This document shows, one piece after another, positions 1 through 6,624 of a stretch of DNA of 9,521 nt. The translations under genes and the position numbers were made by a program. The DNA is taken from positions 1 through 9,521 of the forward strand of contig DDSN01000076.1 in the NCBI GenBank assembly GCA_002343395.1. The letters are read 5' to 3'. The notes beneath the pieces were generated by a model. The model made no database searches. It was not told the origin of the DNA and was given only the letters and a program-made list of their open reading frames with translations. How positions within the stretch are numbered: position 1 is the first letter of the stretch; each line of letters opens with the position of its first letter. The DNA comes from Hyphomonadaceae bacterium UBA2389 (GTDB lineage Bacteria; Pseudomonadota; Alphaproteobacteria; Caulobacterales; Aquidulcibacteraceae).

Positions 1-6
1 AAAATC

Positions 7-21
7 ACAATGTCAAAGAGC
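7..21 (-). promoter_or_regulatory. boxA-like antitermination site
   Basis: The minus strand reads GCTCTTTGACATTGT, which closely resembles the rRNA boxA core (E. coli TGCTCTTTAACAAT). In the RNA, boxA is bound by NusB-NusE and prevents Rho-dependent termination of untranslated rRNA. A GTGTGGGC stretch sits just upstream of it. The TTGACA it contains could alternatively be a second -35 with its -10 outside the window. Confidence 0.6.
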
Positions 22-36
22 GCCCACACTTTGGCC

Positions 37-50
37 GTCCCCGAGGGGAC
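37..50 (-). promoter_or_regulatory. boxB-like inverted repeat in the rRNA leader
   Basis: The 14 bases form GTCCCC-GA-GGGGAC on the plus strand. In RNA read from the minus strand this folds as a five-pair stem closed by a four-base CUCG loop. It lies 15 bases upstream of the boxA-like site, the place boxB hairpins occupy in rRNA leaders. A function is inferred from position only. Confidence 0.4.
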
Positions 51-133
51 AAGCCGCCATGCCCACAAACGACCAAGCCGAAGCCCGGCGCTAGCGGGCC
101 GAAACCGTTCCAGGTCCCGGCGGGAAGGCGCGG

Positions 134-162
134 GTTCTATTCGCGCCCGATGCCTGTGTCAA
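134..162 (-). promoter_or_regulatory. Probable rRNA operon promoter, leftward
   Basis: On the minus strand a perfect -35 TTGACA (157-162) is followed after exactly 17 bp by TAGAAC (134-139), which matches the -10 consensus at four of six bases. The next bases, CCGCGCC, form a GC-rich discriminator of the kind seen at stringently controlled stable-RNA promoters, and would place the start of transcription near 126-127. Upstream, 163-220 is rich in A and T runs in an otherwise GC-rich region and could act as an UP element. The rRNA assignment rests on the boxA-like sequence further downstream; the 16S gene itself would lie beyond the left edge and is not seen. Confidence 0.7.
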
Positions 163-365
163 CGACGTTTTCGCGTAAAAAACGCTTTTTTCAGAAGTTC
201 GAAAAACACCTGAAAAATCAACGGATTTTACGCACTCGACCCAATCGCGCGGTCCGCGCAGATCGTTTCGTTGTCGCAACTCATGCAAATTAGCGATTCC
301 CCCGCCGGGCCGCAAGCCGGATCGGCGAATTCTTGTCGTCAAAACGTCGCGGCGCGCGAGCGCTC
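163..365. other. Intergenic region between the CBS gene end and the rRNA promoter
   Basis: I see no gene here. The part next to the -35 (about 163-220) contains several A and T runs and may be an UP element. A four-base stem with a T run (173-191) is too short to call a terminator. The rest is GC-rich with no recognised signal, and no clear terminator for the CBS gene was found. Confidence 0.4.
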
Positions 366-797
366 TCAGTGCGCGGTAATGTAGGCCTGCATCGCGGCGG
401 CTTCCGCTTCCGCCTTGGCGATGCGGTGCTTCACCAGGTCGCCGATCGAGACGATCCCAACCAAACGAGCGCCGTCGACCACCGGCAGATGCCGCACGCG
501 CCGGTCGGTCATGCGCGAGAGCCCGTCATCGATGCTTTCGTCGAGCCCGGCCACGATCACGCCGCGCGTCATGACGGCGCCGACGGTGTCCTCTAGGGCA
601 GCCGCGCCGCGGCGCGCCAATTCGCGGATAATGTCGCGTTCGGAGAGCACGCCGACAATGGAAGCGTCCGCATCAAGCACAACAAGCGCACCGACGCGTC
701 TTTCGTGAAGTTGACGCGCGGCGTCCTCGAGCGACGTCTCCGCCGCGATGGTGTGAACGCCTGCGCCTTTTTCTTTAATGACGTGCGCAATCAGCAT
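366..797 (-). CDS. CBS domain protein (two CBS repeats)
   Basis: The product is 143 residues and consists almost entirely of a tandem CBS pair (Bateman module), roughly residues 16-61 and 80-126. The repeats show the usual features: GALVVLD-VGVLSERDI in the first and RVRHLPVVDG-LVGIVSIGDLVKHR in the second. Such small stand-alone CBS proteins bind adenine nucleotides and are presumed cytoplasmic regulators; the partner cannot be read from the sequence. The ATG at 797 is chosen because GGGAGGAG lies seven bases upstream and the N-terminus (MLIAHVIKEKG-VHTI) is the family's normal start; extending to 860 would add 21 residues without a ribosome site. It is the last gene of the minus-strand group, 84 bp beyond the rhomboid gene, and reads toward the rRNA promoter. 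Confidence 0.93.
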   Translation of the reverse strand: MLIAHVIKEKGAGVHTIAAETSLEDAARQLHERRVGALVVLDADASIVGVLSERDIIRELARRGAAALEDTVGAVMTRGVIVAGLDESIDDGLSRMTDRRVRHLPVVDGARLVGIVSIGDLVKHRIAKAEAEAAAMQAYITAH

Positions 798-881
798 GGC
801 GTCTCCTCCCTGGAGCACCCAACCGAGCGCAAGCATGACTCCGCGCGCGCCAAGCTTCAAGCGATTAAGCGAAGCCTAGCC

Positions 882-1502
882 CTAGCCCCACGGTCCGACA
901 CGATCGCGACGCGGGGAAAGCAGCGGATAAATCGCGCCGCCGGCGAGAAAACCGCCGAGATGGGCCTGCCACGCGATCGGCAGCGGCAACAGCGCCATCA
1001 GCACGACATTGACGAGCAGAAAGCTTCCCATGGCGTTGCGAATGCGCGGATCCGCGATCGCGGCCTGCGGCGTTGGCCGTACGGCGAGAAAATACGCGGC
1101 GAACACGCCGCAAATCGCGCCAGACGCGCCAACCGCGCCGGTTTCCGAATTGGGATTGATCAACACGTACGCAAGCGCGCCGCCGAGCGCTGACACGAAA
1201 AACAAGATCAAGAAGCGCAAACCGCCGATACGTTGTTCGACGAATGGCGCGGCCTGTACGTAAGCCAAACCGTTCATCAACAGATGCGGCACGCCGTAGT
1301 GAAAGAAGACATGACCAAACAGCGGCGAGAGCGCCTGCGCGTACCCCGCAAAAGCGACGTTCGCCGGATTGAGCCGAGCCGGCACAACGCTGAAGGGTTC
1401 AAACGAAGCCCAATTTTGCTCAGGCGCCCACTGCCCCAACAACACAAACGCGAGCACGATCGCCGCGCCCAGCGCCAGAACAGTCGGCGATTGTCGTAAC
1501 AC
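882..1502 (-). CDS. Rhomboid family intramembrane serine protease
   Basis: The product is 206 residues with about six hydrophobic segments. It carries the rhomboid catalytic signature: GASG at 125-128 with nucleophile Ser127 and the partner His181 in HLGGFLAGG, plus the HxxxN element (His73, Asn77) of the second membrane segment. Rhomboids cleave membrane proteins within or near the bilayer; the substrate here is unknown. The start is a GTG at 1502, supported by GAGG eight bases upstream. The gene begins nine bases after the cysE stop codon, so the two are almost certainly co-transcribed. The N-terminus is hydrophobic at once (residues 6-23), so there is no extra cytoplasmic domain. Confidence 0.93.
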   Translation of the reverse strand: MLRQSPTVLALGAAIVLAFVLLGQWAPEQNWASFEPFSVVPARLNPANVAFAGYAQALSPLFGHVFFHYGVPHLLMNGLAYVQAAPFVEQRIGGLRFLILFFVSALGGALAYVLINPNSETGAVGASGAICGVFAAYFLAVRPTPQAAIADPRIRNAMGSFLLVNVVLMALLPLPIAWQAHLGGFLAGGAIYPLLSPRRDRVGPWG

Positions 1503-1511
1503 CTGCGCGCC

Positions 1512-2351
1512 TCAGATGCCGTCGCCAGGGCCGTCGAGCGTGGCTTCAATCATTTGATCCATTTCCTGCGCCGGCATCACGCCTTCGCAACAGCGCCCGC
1601 CAATCGGTTTCGCCGGCACGCCCGCAACAGTGCACCGCGCCGCGACATCCTCAAGCACGACCGACCCCGCCGCGATGCGCGCGTCTTCGCCGACTTCGAT
1701 ATTGCCCAGCACCTTGGCGCCGGCGCCAATCAGAACGCCGCGCCTGATTTTGGGATGACGATCCCCGCCTTGCTTGCCCGTGCCGCCCAAGGTCACGGAA
1801 TGCAGCATGGAGACGTCGTCCTCGACCACCGCCGTTTCACCGATAACGATGCCGTGCGCATGATCGATGAAAACGCCGGCGCCAATTCTGGCGGCGGGAT
1901 GGATGTCGATCGCGAACAGCTCGGAAATGCGGCTCTGCAGGTGATACGCCAGCACATCGCGTTGCTGCGTCCAAAGCCAGTGCGCGATGCGGTAGGCCTG
2001 CAGGCCGCCATAGCCTTTGAAGTAAAGGAACGGCTGCAGATAGGTCCGGCACGCGGGATCGCGTTCGCGCACAACGCGCATGTCGCGCGTGGCTTGTTGC
2101 GCCAATTGCGGATCCATGGCGTAGGCCTCGCGCGCGACGTCGCGCATTTGCAGCGCCGGCAGATCAGCGTCGCCCAGCTTCTGCGCCAGGTGATACGAGA
2201 GCGCGTCCTCGATTTTCTCATGGTGAAGGATCGACGCGTGGAGGTAGGACGCCAACAACGGCTCCTCGGCCGCGGCTTGCATGGCCTCGACCCGCAGCTG
2301 CGCCCAAACCCCGCCCGACGCTTCAAAAACCCGCGGCTGTGCTTCGCCCAT
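1512..2351 (-). CDS. cysE: Serine O-acetyltransferase
   Basis: This enzyme transfers acetyl from acetyl-CoA to L-serine, the committed step of cysteine synthesis, in the cytoplasm. The 279 residues have the helical N-terminal region of CysE (about 15-140), then left-handed beta-helix hexapeptide repeats (about 150-250). Asp149 in DIHPAA and His164 in DHAHGIVIGET stand 15 residues apart, as do catalytic Asp143 and His158 of the E. coli enzyme, and VTLGGTGKQGGDRHPKI is the acetyl-CoA-side loop. The ATG at 2351 has AGGAGG nine bases upstream. The C-terminal tail ends in Ile, the residue that in other CysE proteins binds cysteine synthase. It lies 12 bp after the NUDIX gene and 9 bp before the rhomboid gene; neither has a known role in cysteine synthesis. 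Confidence 0.97.
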   Translation of the reverse strand: MGEAQPRVFEASGGVWAQLRVEAMQAAAEEPLLASYLHASILHHEKIEDALSYHLAQKLGDADLPALQMRDVAREAYAMDPQLAQQATRDMRVVRERDPACRTYLQPFLYFKGYGGLQAYRIAHWLWTQQRDVLAYHLQSRISELFAIDIHPAARIGAGVFIDHAHGIVIGETAVVEDDVSMLHSVTLGGTGKQGGDRHPKIRRGVLIGAGAKVLGNIEVGEDARIAAGSVVLEDVAARCTVAGVPAKPIGGRCCEGVMPAQEMDQMIEATLDGPGDGI

Positions 2352-2363
2352 GGCCGGAGCCTC

Positions 2364-3005
2364 CTATGGTTCGCCCAGCATCGCCCGGGACAGCGCTTCG
2401 GGCAATCGCCCTGTCACCGCCATGTGGTGGGCGCGCAGCACCGCGGCAACCGTCATGGCGTCGCGAATTTGCCCATTCGCCACCCGCGCGAGCACATCGA
2501 GGAATGGCGCGCGCTTATGCTTAAATACTTCGACGGCTTCCGGTTGATGCGTTCCCGGTTCGAGATCGGTTGCGATGAACACCACCGCTGTCTCGTCGGT
2601 CAGGGAATTGGATATGTCCAACTCCAACACCTTATGCCAAGCGCGCGCGCGGACGCCCGCTTCCTCTTCAAGTTCGCGCTTGGCGCAATCCAACGCCGGC
2701 TCGCCCGGTTCGGCGCCGCCTTCAGGCATTTCCCAGGAATAGCGCCCAAGCGGAAACCGCCACTGCCCCACCATGTGGACGCTGCCGTCCGCCTCGATCG
2801 GCAGGACGCCCACCGCCAGCCTGCGCGGGCGCACCACGCTGTACTCGCCGTCCGCGCCGCCAGGATGAACGACCTTGTAACGATCGATCACGAACCAGCC
2901 GTTCTCCCACGCGCGCTCAACACTCTTGACGATCCACGGATCGCCGTCTTCTTCCCAAGCTTCCGTCATTGGCGTTGCATAGCGGCCAACACCGCCGTTC
3001 GCCAT
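2364..3005 (-). CDS. NUDIX hydrolase (ADP-ribose pyrophosphatase-like)
   Basis: The product is 213 residues with a complete NUDIX box at 96-118 fitting G-x5-E-x7-REL-x-EE-x-GV exactly, including the metal-binding glutamates Glu111, Glu114 and Glu115. The preceding VGQWRFPLGRYSWEMPEGG resembles ADP-ribose and nucleotide-sugar pyrophosphatases, which split a nucleoside diphosphate linked to a sugar into two phosphates; the exact substrate is not determined. The ATG at 3005 has only a weak AGGG upstream; an ATG at 2969 (13 residues in) is possible but has no ribosome site. It is the first gene of the minus-strand cluster. Its start codon is only 11 bp from that of the divergent nitroreductase, so its promoter must lie inside that gene. 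Confidence 0.93.
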   Translation of the reverse strand: MANGGVGRYATPMTEAWEEDGDPWIVKSVERAWENGWFVIDRYKVVHPGGADGEYSVVRPRRLAVGVLPIEADGSVHMVGQWRFPLGRYSWEMPEGGAEPGEPALDCAKRELEEEAGVRARAWHKVLELDISNSLTDETAVVFIATDLEPGTHQPEAVEVFKHKRAPFLDVLARVANGQIRDAMTVAAVLRAHHMAVTGRLPEALSRAMLGEP

Positions 3006-3016
3006 GGAGAACCCTT

Positions 3017-3631
3017 ATGTCGCTTTCCCCCACCGCCGTTCCCCCCGCTCCGCTCGAAGACGAGCCTTGCAACGCGATGCTTGAAAGCGCGGAGACGCTG
3101 ACTCTGCTCGCGCGGCGGCGCTCCACCAAGGTGGTCCACTTCACCACGCCCGGGCCGACGCCGGAACAAGCCGACGTGTTGTTGCGCTTGGCCGCGCGCG
3201 CGCCAGACCACGGCAAGCTCGGCCCGTGGCGCTTTGTCGTGATCGAAGGCGAGGGCCGCGCACGCGCGGGAGAGGCGCTCGCGGGCGTCAGCGCCGATGC
3301 GCAAAGCGCGGCGATCGCGCGCGAGACCTTCATGCGCGCGCCGTTTTGCGTGATGGTCGTTTCGACGGCTGCCCCGCACGCCAAAATCCCTGAGTGGGAG
3401 CAATGCCTCTCCGCCGGCGCTGTCTGTCAAAACCTGCTGATCGCGGCGCACGCCATGGGATTTGGAGGCTGCTGGCTTACCGGATGGGCGTGCTACGACG
3501 CGCGCGCGCGCACCGCGCTTGGCTTGGCCGATCACGAACGCATAGCGGGTTTTATCCATCTCGGCGCGCCGACCGAAATCCCGACCGAACGCGTCCGCGC
3601 CGACTGGCGCCAGCGGATGACGCGATTCTAG
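3017..3631 (+). CDS. Nitroreductase family protein (YdjA-like)
   Basis: The product is 204 residues. It matches the short FMN-dependent YdjA branch of the nitroreductases, which reduce substrates with NAD(P)H. Diagnostic stretches are LARRRSTK near the N-terminus (FMN phosphate contact), APDHGKLGPWRFVVIEGEGR, the VPRWEQ-like IPEWEQCLSAGAVCQNLL and GFGGCWLTG. The natural substrate is unknown. The ATG at 3017 is chosen because GGAGA lies six bases upstream. The family homology begins about 20 residues later at MLESAETL (ATG 3077), so a shorter product is possible though that ATG has no clear ribosome site. The proline-rich first 15 residues are an addition relative to E. coli YdjA. Confidence 0.92.
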   Translation: MSLSPTAVPPAPLEDEPCNAMLESAETLTLLARRRSTKVVHFTTPGPTPEQADVLLRLAARAPDHGKLGPWRFVVIEGEGRARAGEALAGVSADAQSAAIARETFMRAPFCVMVVSTAAPHAKIPEWEQCLSAGAVCQNLLIAAHAMGFGGCWLTGWACYDARARTALGLADHERIAGFIHLGAPTEIPTERVRADWRQRMTRF

Positions 3632-3700
3632 TCGCGCATCGTTGGATATCGCGCAATCTATCCCACCCCTGCGCGGCCACGCGATACTGGCGCCGAACCC

Positions 3701-4195
3701 ATGGCCCCAGCGCCCGCCCCCGCCCTCAGCCTCACCAGGCTCTCCCGGCTTCACACCCGGCTCTTCCTGACGCTCGTTTGGTTTGTCGGCGCACTCTGGC
3801 GCGCGCTGAGCAACGGCGAGGCGCTCACCCCGCGCGCCTTGCACCGCCACCTCGATGCGCTCGCACGGGCCGTTGGGCAACTGGCGTCTCTCCACGCCAG
3901 GTCTCGTGTACACATCCACGCCGCGCGTCAGCAGCGTCACGGACGCGTCCGGCGCTCTGGCCTCGTACGCGCCGTCGTCGGCGCACGCGTGCGCCGCGCA
4001 ATGCGCGGCCCAACCTGGGCGCAACGCTTGTTCGCCATTCTCGCCTTCATGCGCGATATCGCGGCGCACGCGGACCGACTGGCCCGCCGCCTGCGTCGTG
4101 GCCTCACCCGCCGACGCGCCGTCCCGCCAAAACCCGAAAGCACGCAGCGCATCGCCTGGTTCAGCGTAGCCGCGACGGCCTCCAACACCTCCTGA
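3701..4195 (+). CDS. Hypothetical basic, Arg/Ala-rich protein
   Basis: I do not recognise this 164-residue protein. Reading this frame by eye gives very high GC at third codon positions and lowest GC at second positions, the pattern expected of real coding sequence here; the opposite-strand frames do not show it. It has one hydrophobic stretch near 21-33 (LFLTLVWFVGALW), then Arg- and His-rich helices, and a second partly hydrophobic helix near 106-120 (WAQRLFAILAFM). A membrane-anchored or membrane-associated basic protein is a guess. There is no good ribosome site before the ATG. It starts 69 bp after the nitroreductase stop and ends two bases short of the stop codon of the convergent queF gene. 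Confidence 0.55.
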   Translation: MAPAPAPALSLTRLSRLHTRLFLTLVWFVGALWRALSNGEALTPRALHRHLDALARAVGQLASLHARSRVHIHAARQQRHGRVRRSGLVRAVVGARVRRAMRGPTWAQRLFAILAFMRDIAAHADRLARRLRRGLTRRRAVPPKPESTQRIAWFSVAATASNTS

Positions 4196-4197
4196 TC

Positions 4198-4647
4198 TCA
4201 ACCGCGCCCGCGATAGGTCGCCACGCCTTGATCCGGCAGCCAGAGGCCCGCCGGCGGCGCCCCCGTTTGCCAAAACACGTCGATCGGCATGCCCCCGCGC
4301 GGATTCCAGTATCCGCCGATGCGAAGCCATGCCGGTTCGATCGCCGCGATCACCCGTTTCGCAACGGCAATCGTACAGTCCTCGTGGAACGCGCCGTGGT
4401 TGCGGAAGCTCTGCAGGAACAGCTTCAGGCTCTTGCTCTCCACGATCCAGTCCTTCGGCGCATAGTCGAGCACCAGAATTCCGAAATCCGGCTGGCCGGT
4501 CACCGGGCAGATCGAAGTGAACTCGGGCGCGGTGAAGCGCGCGAGATAAAGGGAACCGGGATGCGGGTTTGGCGCCCGCTCCAGGACCGCCTGGTCTGGA
4601 GTGGCCGGGATCGGTGCGGACGCGCCGAGCTGAGTGAGGTCGGTCAT
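4198..4647 (-). CDS. queF: NADPH-dependent 7-cyano-7-deazaguanine reductase
   Basis: QueF reduces preQ0 to preQ1 with NADPH, the last soluble step before preQ1 is inserted into tRNA for queuosine synthesis. The 149-residue product is the short, single-domain YkvM type. Cys47 in TSICPVTGQPDFG is the residue that forms the thioimide with preQ0, Asp54 is the proton donor, and His88-Glu89 bind substrate; the QueF signature ESKSLKLFLQSFRNHG spans 70-85. The ATG at 4647 gives the family's usual N-terminus; an upstream GTG at 4704 would add 19 unlike residues. The ribosome site is weak in both cases. No other queuosine gene is in the window. I looked for a preQ1 riboswitch in the 250 bases upstream and saw none. 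Confidence 0.96.
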   Translation of the reverse strand: MTDLTQLGASAPIPATPDQAVLERAPNPHPGSLYLARFTAPEFTSICPVTGQPDFGILVLDYAPKDWIVESKSLKLFLQSFRNHGAFHEDCTIAVAKRVIAAIEPAWLRIGGYWNPRGGMPIDVFWQTGAPPAGLWLPDQGVATYRGRG

Positions 4648-4836
4648 GGCGGCCACTTCTGAGGGCCCTGCTGCAAAAGCGCAACGCTGATGCTGAAAAC
4701 GCACAAGTTTGAAGCGCCCTGGGGTGCTCCTGCCTAAGAAATTAGCGTTAACTCACGGGCTCAGGGGCGGCGGCGGCTTTAACTTTGGAAGCCGGACGGT
4801 CGGCCCCTAGCATGGGCGGACTTAACCGGTCGTTCA

Positions 4837-4863
4837 CGTTAATGCATGACTTTTGCATTAACG
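4837..4863. repeat. Perfect 10-bp inverted repeat upstream of the porin gene
   Basis: The arms CGTTAATGCA (4837-4846) and TGCATTAACG (4854-4863) are perfectly complementary around a 7-base spacer. The centre is about 48 bp before the porin ATG. An AT-rich dyad of this length in a GC-rich genome is a good operator candidate, or it could fold in the 5' untranslated RNA next to the ribosome site. No known regulator is matched. Confidence 0.75.
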
Positions 4864-4898
4864 CGGCGATCCATCCGCGGGGAAGAAGGATGCGAGCA

Positions 4899-5609
4899 AT
4901 GAAGAAATTGATGGGCGTGGCCCTTCTGGCCGGCGCGTCGATCGCAGGCGCGGGCGCTGCCAATGCGGAAGTGACCGCCAACATCAACCTGACCAGCGAT
5001 TACGTCTTCCGCGGCGTATCGTTGTCGGACAATGGCCCGGCGGTCCAAGGCGGCTTCGACTATTCGACCGACATGTATTACGCGGGCGTTTGGGGATCGA
5101 GCATTCCCGACGGCGTCGAACTTGACCTTTATGCCGGCGTCACGCCCACGACTGGCCCGATCGAATGGGACCTGGGCATTATCGGTTACTTCTATCCCGG
5201 CGCTGATGACGACGGCGCTGAGTTTGACTATTTCGAAGGCAAGATCGCCGGCAGCACGGCGCTCACCGAGCAGTTTTCGATGGGCGGCGCGCTCTATTGG
5301 GCGCCGGAGAATTACGGCGACACCGGCGACGCGCTCTATCTGGAAGTGAACGGCGAGTTCGCGGTGAGCGACGCTGTGTCGATCAGCGGCGCGTTCGGCA
5401 ACCAGAACATCGAAGAGCCGGCCGGACCAGGCTCCGAGGACGACTACAACACCTGGAACCTCGGCGGCACGTTTGCGATGCACGGCTTCGAGATCGATCT
5501 CCGTTACCATGACACCGACATCGAGGCCGGGTCGAACATCGAAAACTACACCTACGGCCCGTCGAGCTATGACTCGGCGTTCGTGGTGACGATCGGCCGC
5601 GAACTGTAA
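4899..5609 (+). CDS. TorF family putative porin (Gcw_chp domain)
   Basis: The 236-residue product begins with a clear signal peptide: MKK, a hydrophobic core and a cleavage site after ANA at residue 23. The mature part opens with EVTANINLTSDYVFRGVSLSD, the hallmark start of the TIGR02001/Gcw_chp family, and continues as alternating aromatic and acidic beta-strand segments with many Tyr, Gly and Asp, suiting an outer-membrane beta-barrel. The transported solute is unknown. It ends in REL rather than the common final aromatic residue. The ATG at 4899 has AGGA eight bases upstream; an in-frame ATG at 4890 is nearly as good and would add three residues. The gene is single, with its own upstream inverted repeat and downstream terminator. 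Confidence 0.93.
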   Translation: MKKLMGVALLAGASIAGAGAANAEVTANINLTSDYVFRGVSLSDNGPAVQGGFDYSTDMYYAGVWGSSIPDGVELDLYAGVTPTTGPIEWDLGIIGYFYPGADDDGAEFDYFEGKIAGSTALTEQFSMGGALYWAPENYGDTGDALYLEVNGEFAVSDAVSISGAFGNQNIEEPAGPGSEDDYNTWNLGGTFAMHGFEIDLRYHDTDIEAGSNIENYTYGPSSYDSAFVVTIGREL

Positions 5610-5691
5610 GAGTTTGCCCTGAGCTCTTGATCATTTTCCGACGAGGCGGACGCCAGTCCAGCGCAGGAAAATGCAACGAAACAAAAACCTG

Positions 5692-5727
5692 GAGCCGTCG
5701 CACATCCGTGCGGCGGCTCTTTTATTT
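5692..5727 (+). terminator. Rho-independent terminator of the porin gene
   Basis: A 12-pair stem (5692-5703 with 5708-5719, one G-U pair) closes an ATCC loop and is followed by TTTTATTT. It lies 83 bp after the porin stop. The T-tract overlaps the stop codon of the convergent HMG-CoA lyase gene (TAA at 5722-5724). On the minus strand the same stem is followed, after four bases, by TTTTTGTTT, so it may terminate in both directions. Confidence 0.88.
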
Positions 5728-6624
5728 GGGCCATTTCGGCGCGCGCGACACCATCCCTGGCGTCGATTTCCCAAGCACCCGGCCAACAAAGCGCGCGGCT
5801 TCAACGGCGAGATCCAGATCGACGCCGGTGTCGAAGCCCATGCGTTCGAACATGTAGACCAAGTCCTCGGTCGGCACGTTGCCGGCCGCGCCCGGCGCGA
5901 ATGGGCACCCGCCAATCCCGGCGAGCGAGCCATCCAGCACGCGCACCCCCTCCTCAATCGCGGCGACGGCGTTCGCGAGCGCCGTGTTGCGTGTGTTGTG
6001 AAAATGCGCGCGCAATTGGATGCTTGACGGGAGCGCGGCTTTCACCGCGCGAAACCGCTCACGCACGTCGCGCGGGCTGGCCACGCCAATTGTATCCGCC
6101 AGCGCCAACTCGAAGATATTCTGCTCGGCGCATCTTTCCGCGACCCGTACAACATCAGCCAAGGGCGTCTCGCCATCGAATGGGCATCCAAACGCCGTCG
6201 ACACCGTCGCCGACAGTCGCGCGCCGCCCGTTTGGGCCGTGCGCGCGACCTCGGGCCAGACGCGAAAGGTCTCGTCCACCGTGCCGCCGTTGTTGCGGAT
6301 CGAGAAACCGTCCGACGTGCAGAATACGTAGTTGATCTCGCGAGCCCCCGCCGCGAGCGCGCGCTCGACGCCGCGCGGATTGAGCGCCAGGGCGATGAAG
6401 TGCGCGTCCTCGCGCTTCGGCAAACCAGCGAACACCGCATCGCCGTCCGCCATTTGCGGCACCTTCTTCGGGTTGACGAAACTTCCAGCCTCCAGGCGTC
6501 GAAACCCGGCGGCGAGGACTTTTTCGATCAGCGCGAGTTTGTCGCCGGTAGAGACGATTTCCGGCTCGTTCTGCAGCCCGTCACGCGGACTGACCTCGAC
6601 AAGCTCAAGCTTTTCCCTCGCCAC
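5722..6624 (-). CDS. mvaB: Hydroxymethylglutaryl-CoA lyase
   Basis: The enzyme splits HMG-CoA into acetoacetate and acetyl-CoA, the last step of leucine breakdown. The 300-residue product has the DRE-TIM fold landmarks: PRDGLQNE (Arg14, Asp15), Glu45 in EAGSFVNPKKVPQMAD, AHFHN (His207, His209), and GGCPFAPGAAGN with catalytic Cys240 and Asn249. Spacing of Arg14 to Glu45 equals that of Arg41 to Glu72 in the human enzyme. I choose the GTG at 6624 because GGAG lies six bases upstream and the protein then begins MAREKLELVEVSPRDG, the usual start; an ATG at 6657 would add 11 residues and has no ribosome site. The gene overlaps the end of the TRIC gene by 20 bp, implying translational coupling. Other leucine-pathway genes are not nearby. 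Confidence 0.95.
   Translation of the reverse strand: MAREKLELVEVSPRDGLQNEPEIVSTGDKLALIEKVLAAGFRRLEAGSFVNPKKVPQMADGDAVFAGLPKREDAHFIALALNPRGVERALAAGAREINYVFCTSDGFSIRNNGGTVDETFRVWPEVARTAQTGGARLSATVSTAFGCPFDGETPLADVVRVAERCAEQNIFELALADTIGVASPRDVRERFRAVKAALPSSIQLRAHFHNTRNTALANAVAAIEEGVRVLDGSLAGIGGCPFAPGAAGNVPTEDLVYMFERMGFDTGVDLDLAVEAARFVGRVLGKSTPGMVSRAPKWPK

Larger units (their letters stand above)
1..127 (-). other. Probable rRNA operon leader (5' part of pre-rRNA), running off left edge
   Basis: This stretch has no credible protein gene. Read leftward from the promoter it shows, in order, a small stem (arms 83-87 and 95-99, GCCCG/CGGGC), a tight inverted repeat at 37-50 (GTCCCC/GGGGAC) and a boxA-like element at 7-21. 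Hairpin followed by boxA is the order of the antitermination signals in enterobacterial rRNA leaders. The 16S gene should begin shortly beyond position 1. The inference depends on boxA and promoter likeness, since no rRNA sequence is in the window. Confidence 0.6.

Noticed and set aside
173..191. GCGT/ACGC stem followed by six T on the plus strand, as a terminator
   Set aside because: The stem is only four pairs, and the A/T runs are better explained as upstream promoter sequence of the leftward rRNA promoter.
10..342. Small open frames of 67 and 83 codons in the left intergenic region
   Set aside because: Neither has a ribosome site or a recognisable product, and both run through the probable rRNA promoter and leader.
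1554..3101. A 515-codon open frame on the plus strand
   Set aside because: It lies antisense to cysE and the NUDIX gene, both identified by catalytic motifs. Its protein is His/Arg-rich with no recognisable domain, typical of an antisense frame in GC-rich DNA.
3394..4662. A 422-codon open frame on the plus strand
   Set aside because: It overlaps the nitroreductase end in another frame and lies opposite queF; composition is Arg/Pro-rich without a domain.
2966..4684. A 572-codon open frame on the minus strand
   Set aside because: It covers the nitroreductase in antisense and queF in another frame; its translation is low-complexity and matches nothing. Long spurious frames are expected at this GC content.
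4648..4898. preQ1 riboswitch in front of queF, and CtrA boxes (TTAA-N7-TTAA) in the same spacer
   Set aside because: No preQ1-I or preQ1-II consensus core is visible on the minus strand. The TTAA motifs present are spaced 13 or more bases apart rather than seven.
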